NCBI GenBank assembly: GCA_002304505.1
Contig: NCEH01000006.1
Span: 1-64,000 of the forward strand
Source: Rhizobiales bacterium 32-66-11
GTDB lineage: Bacteria > Pseudomonadota > Alphaproteobacteria > Rhizobiales > Xanthobacteraceae
Reading direction: 5' to 3'
DNA length: 64,000 bases
Below the pieces are notes generated by a model, which was not told the origin of the DNA, searched no databases, and saw only the letters and a program-made list of their open reading frames with translations. Positions 63,880-64,000 of this stretch are shown in pieces. The translations under genes were made by a program, and so were the position numbers. Position 1 is the first letter of the stretch. Each line of letters begins with the position of its first letter.

Positions 63880-64000
63880 GGAGCTTCCCTTAAGAGGTGA
63901 GGCCGCAGGGCGGGGACGGGCTACCGGTAGGTCAATCCCGGTCAAGGTCAAGCCGGAAATCCGCGCCTGCGCCATCTTGCCGTCCACGGGCGCATCCCCG

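Overview
The window reads as chromosomal DNA of a high-GC alphaproteobacterium of the order Hyphomicrobiales (Rhizobiales), most like the Xanthobacter/Azorhizobium/Ancylobacter group. This is inferred from gene content and order: an Irr-type Fur regulator with a heme motif, DUF2794 and DUF1223 proteins, BA14K-family proteins, acnA divergent from ccmABCDG, and a sigma-54 promoter. I could not run a database search. Coding density is high on both strands; there is no rRNA, tRNA, CRISPR or insertion sequence that I can support.

Layout. 1-8.6 kb: end of a small ACT-like protein, an AEC carrier, gluQ, a DNA glycosylase, an esterase, an HNH nuclease, dsbB, irr, an SH3 protein, a 2-hydroxyacid dehydrogenase and a MoeB/ThiF-type enzyme. 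8.7-17.7 kb: cysG, polA, DUF2794, a likely structured RNA, DUF1223 and an aconitase gene that has lost about 70 codons and its frame. 17.8-24.7 kb: ccmABCDG (cytochrome c maturation), yciB, mtgA, a prenyl synthase and a Tat-exported amine oxidase-like protein. 24.9-32.8 kb: pheT, pheS, rplT, rpmI and infC (AUU start), with two BA14K genes placed between rpmI and infC. 33.0-40.1 kb: a gamma-glutamylputrescine synthetase/oxidase pair, a pirin and a large AsmA protein.

40.1-51.0 kb is the most distinctive metabolic block: a MocR-type regulator divergent from a complete Nit1C-like cluster (nitrilase, radical SAM enzyme, N-acetyltransferase, AIR-synthase-like protein, glycosyltransferase, flavin oxidoreductase and two small nitrogen-starvation proteins). 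It is followed by an LnmK/Pnap_2097-like hot-dog protein and a CaiB/BaiF CoA transferase. A near-consensus sigma-54 promoter sits 53 bases before the first gene, and repeated ATTGACTG boxes fill the divergent intergenic region. The cluster is known from other bacteria for nitrogen-starvation expression and, in Pseudomonas, cyanide use; the acyl-handling extension suggests a small-molecule pathway whose product I cannot name.

51.2-62.4 kb is a glycan/modification island: a nucleotidyltransferase start remnant, a C-methyltransferase, a 3,5-epimerase, glycosyltransferases, a radical SAM/SPASM protein, two FkbM methyltransferases, a cephalosporin-hydroxylase-like protein and a TPR/GT41 transferase. 

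Two perfect 16-bp parS sites (1434-1449 and 60262-60277) lie near the two ends of the window, each inside a roughly 124-bp element; the two elements are inverted copies of about 84% identity. This suggests the region lies in the origin-proximal ParB-binding domain.
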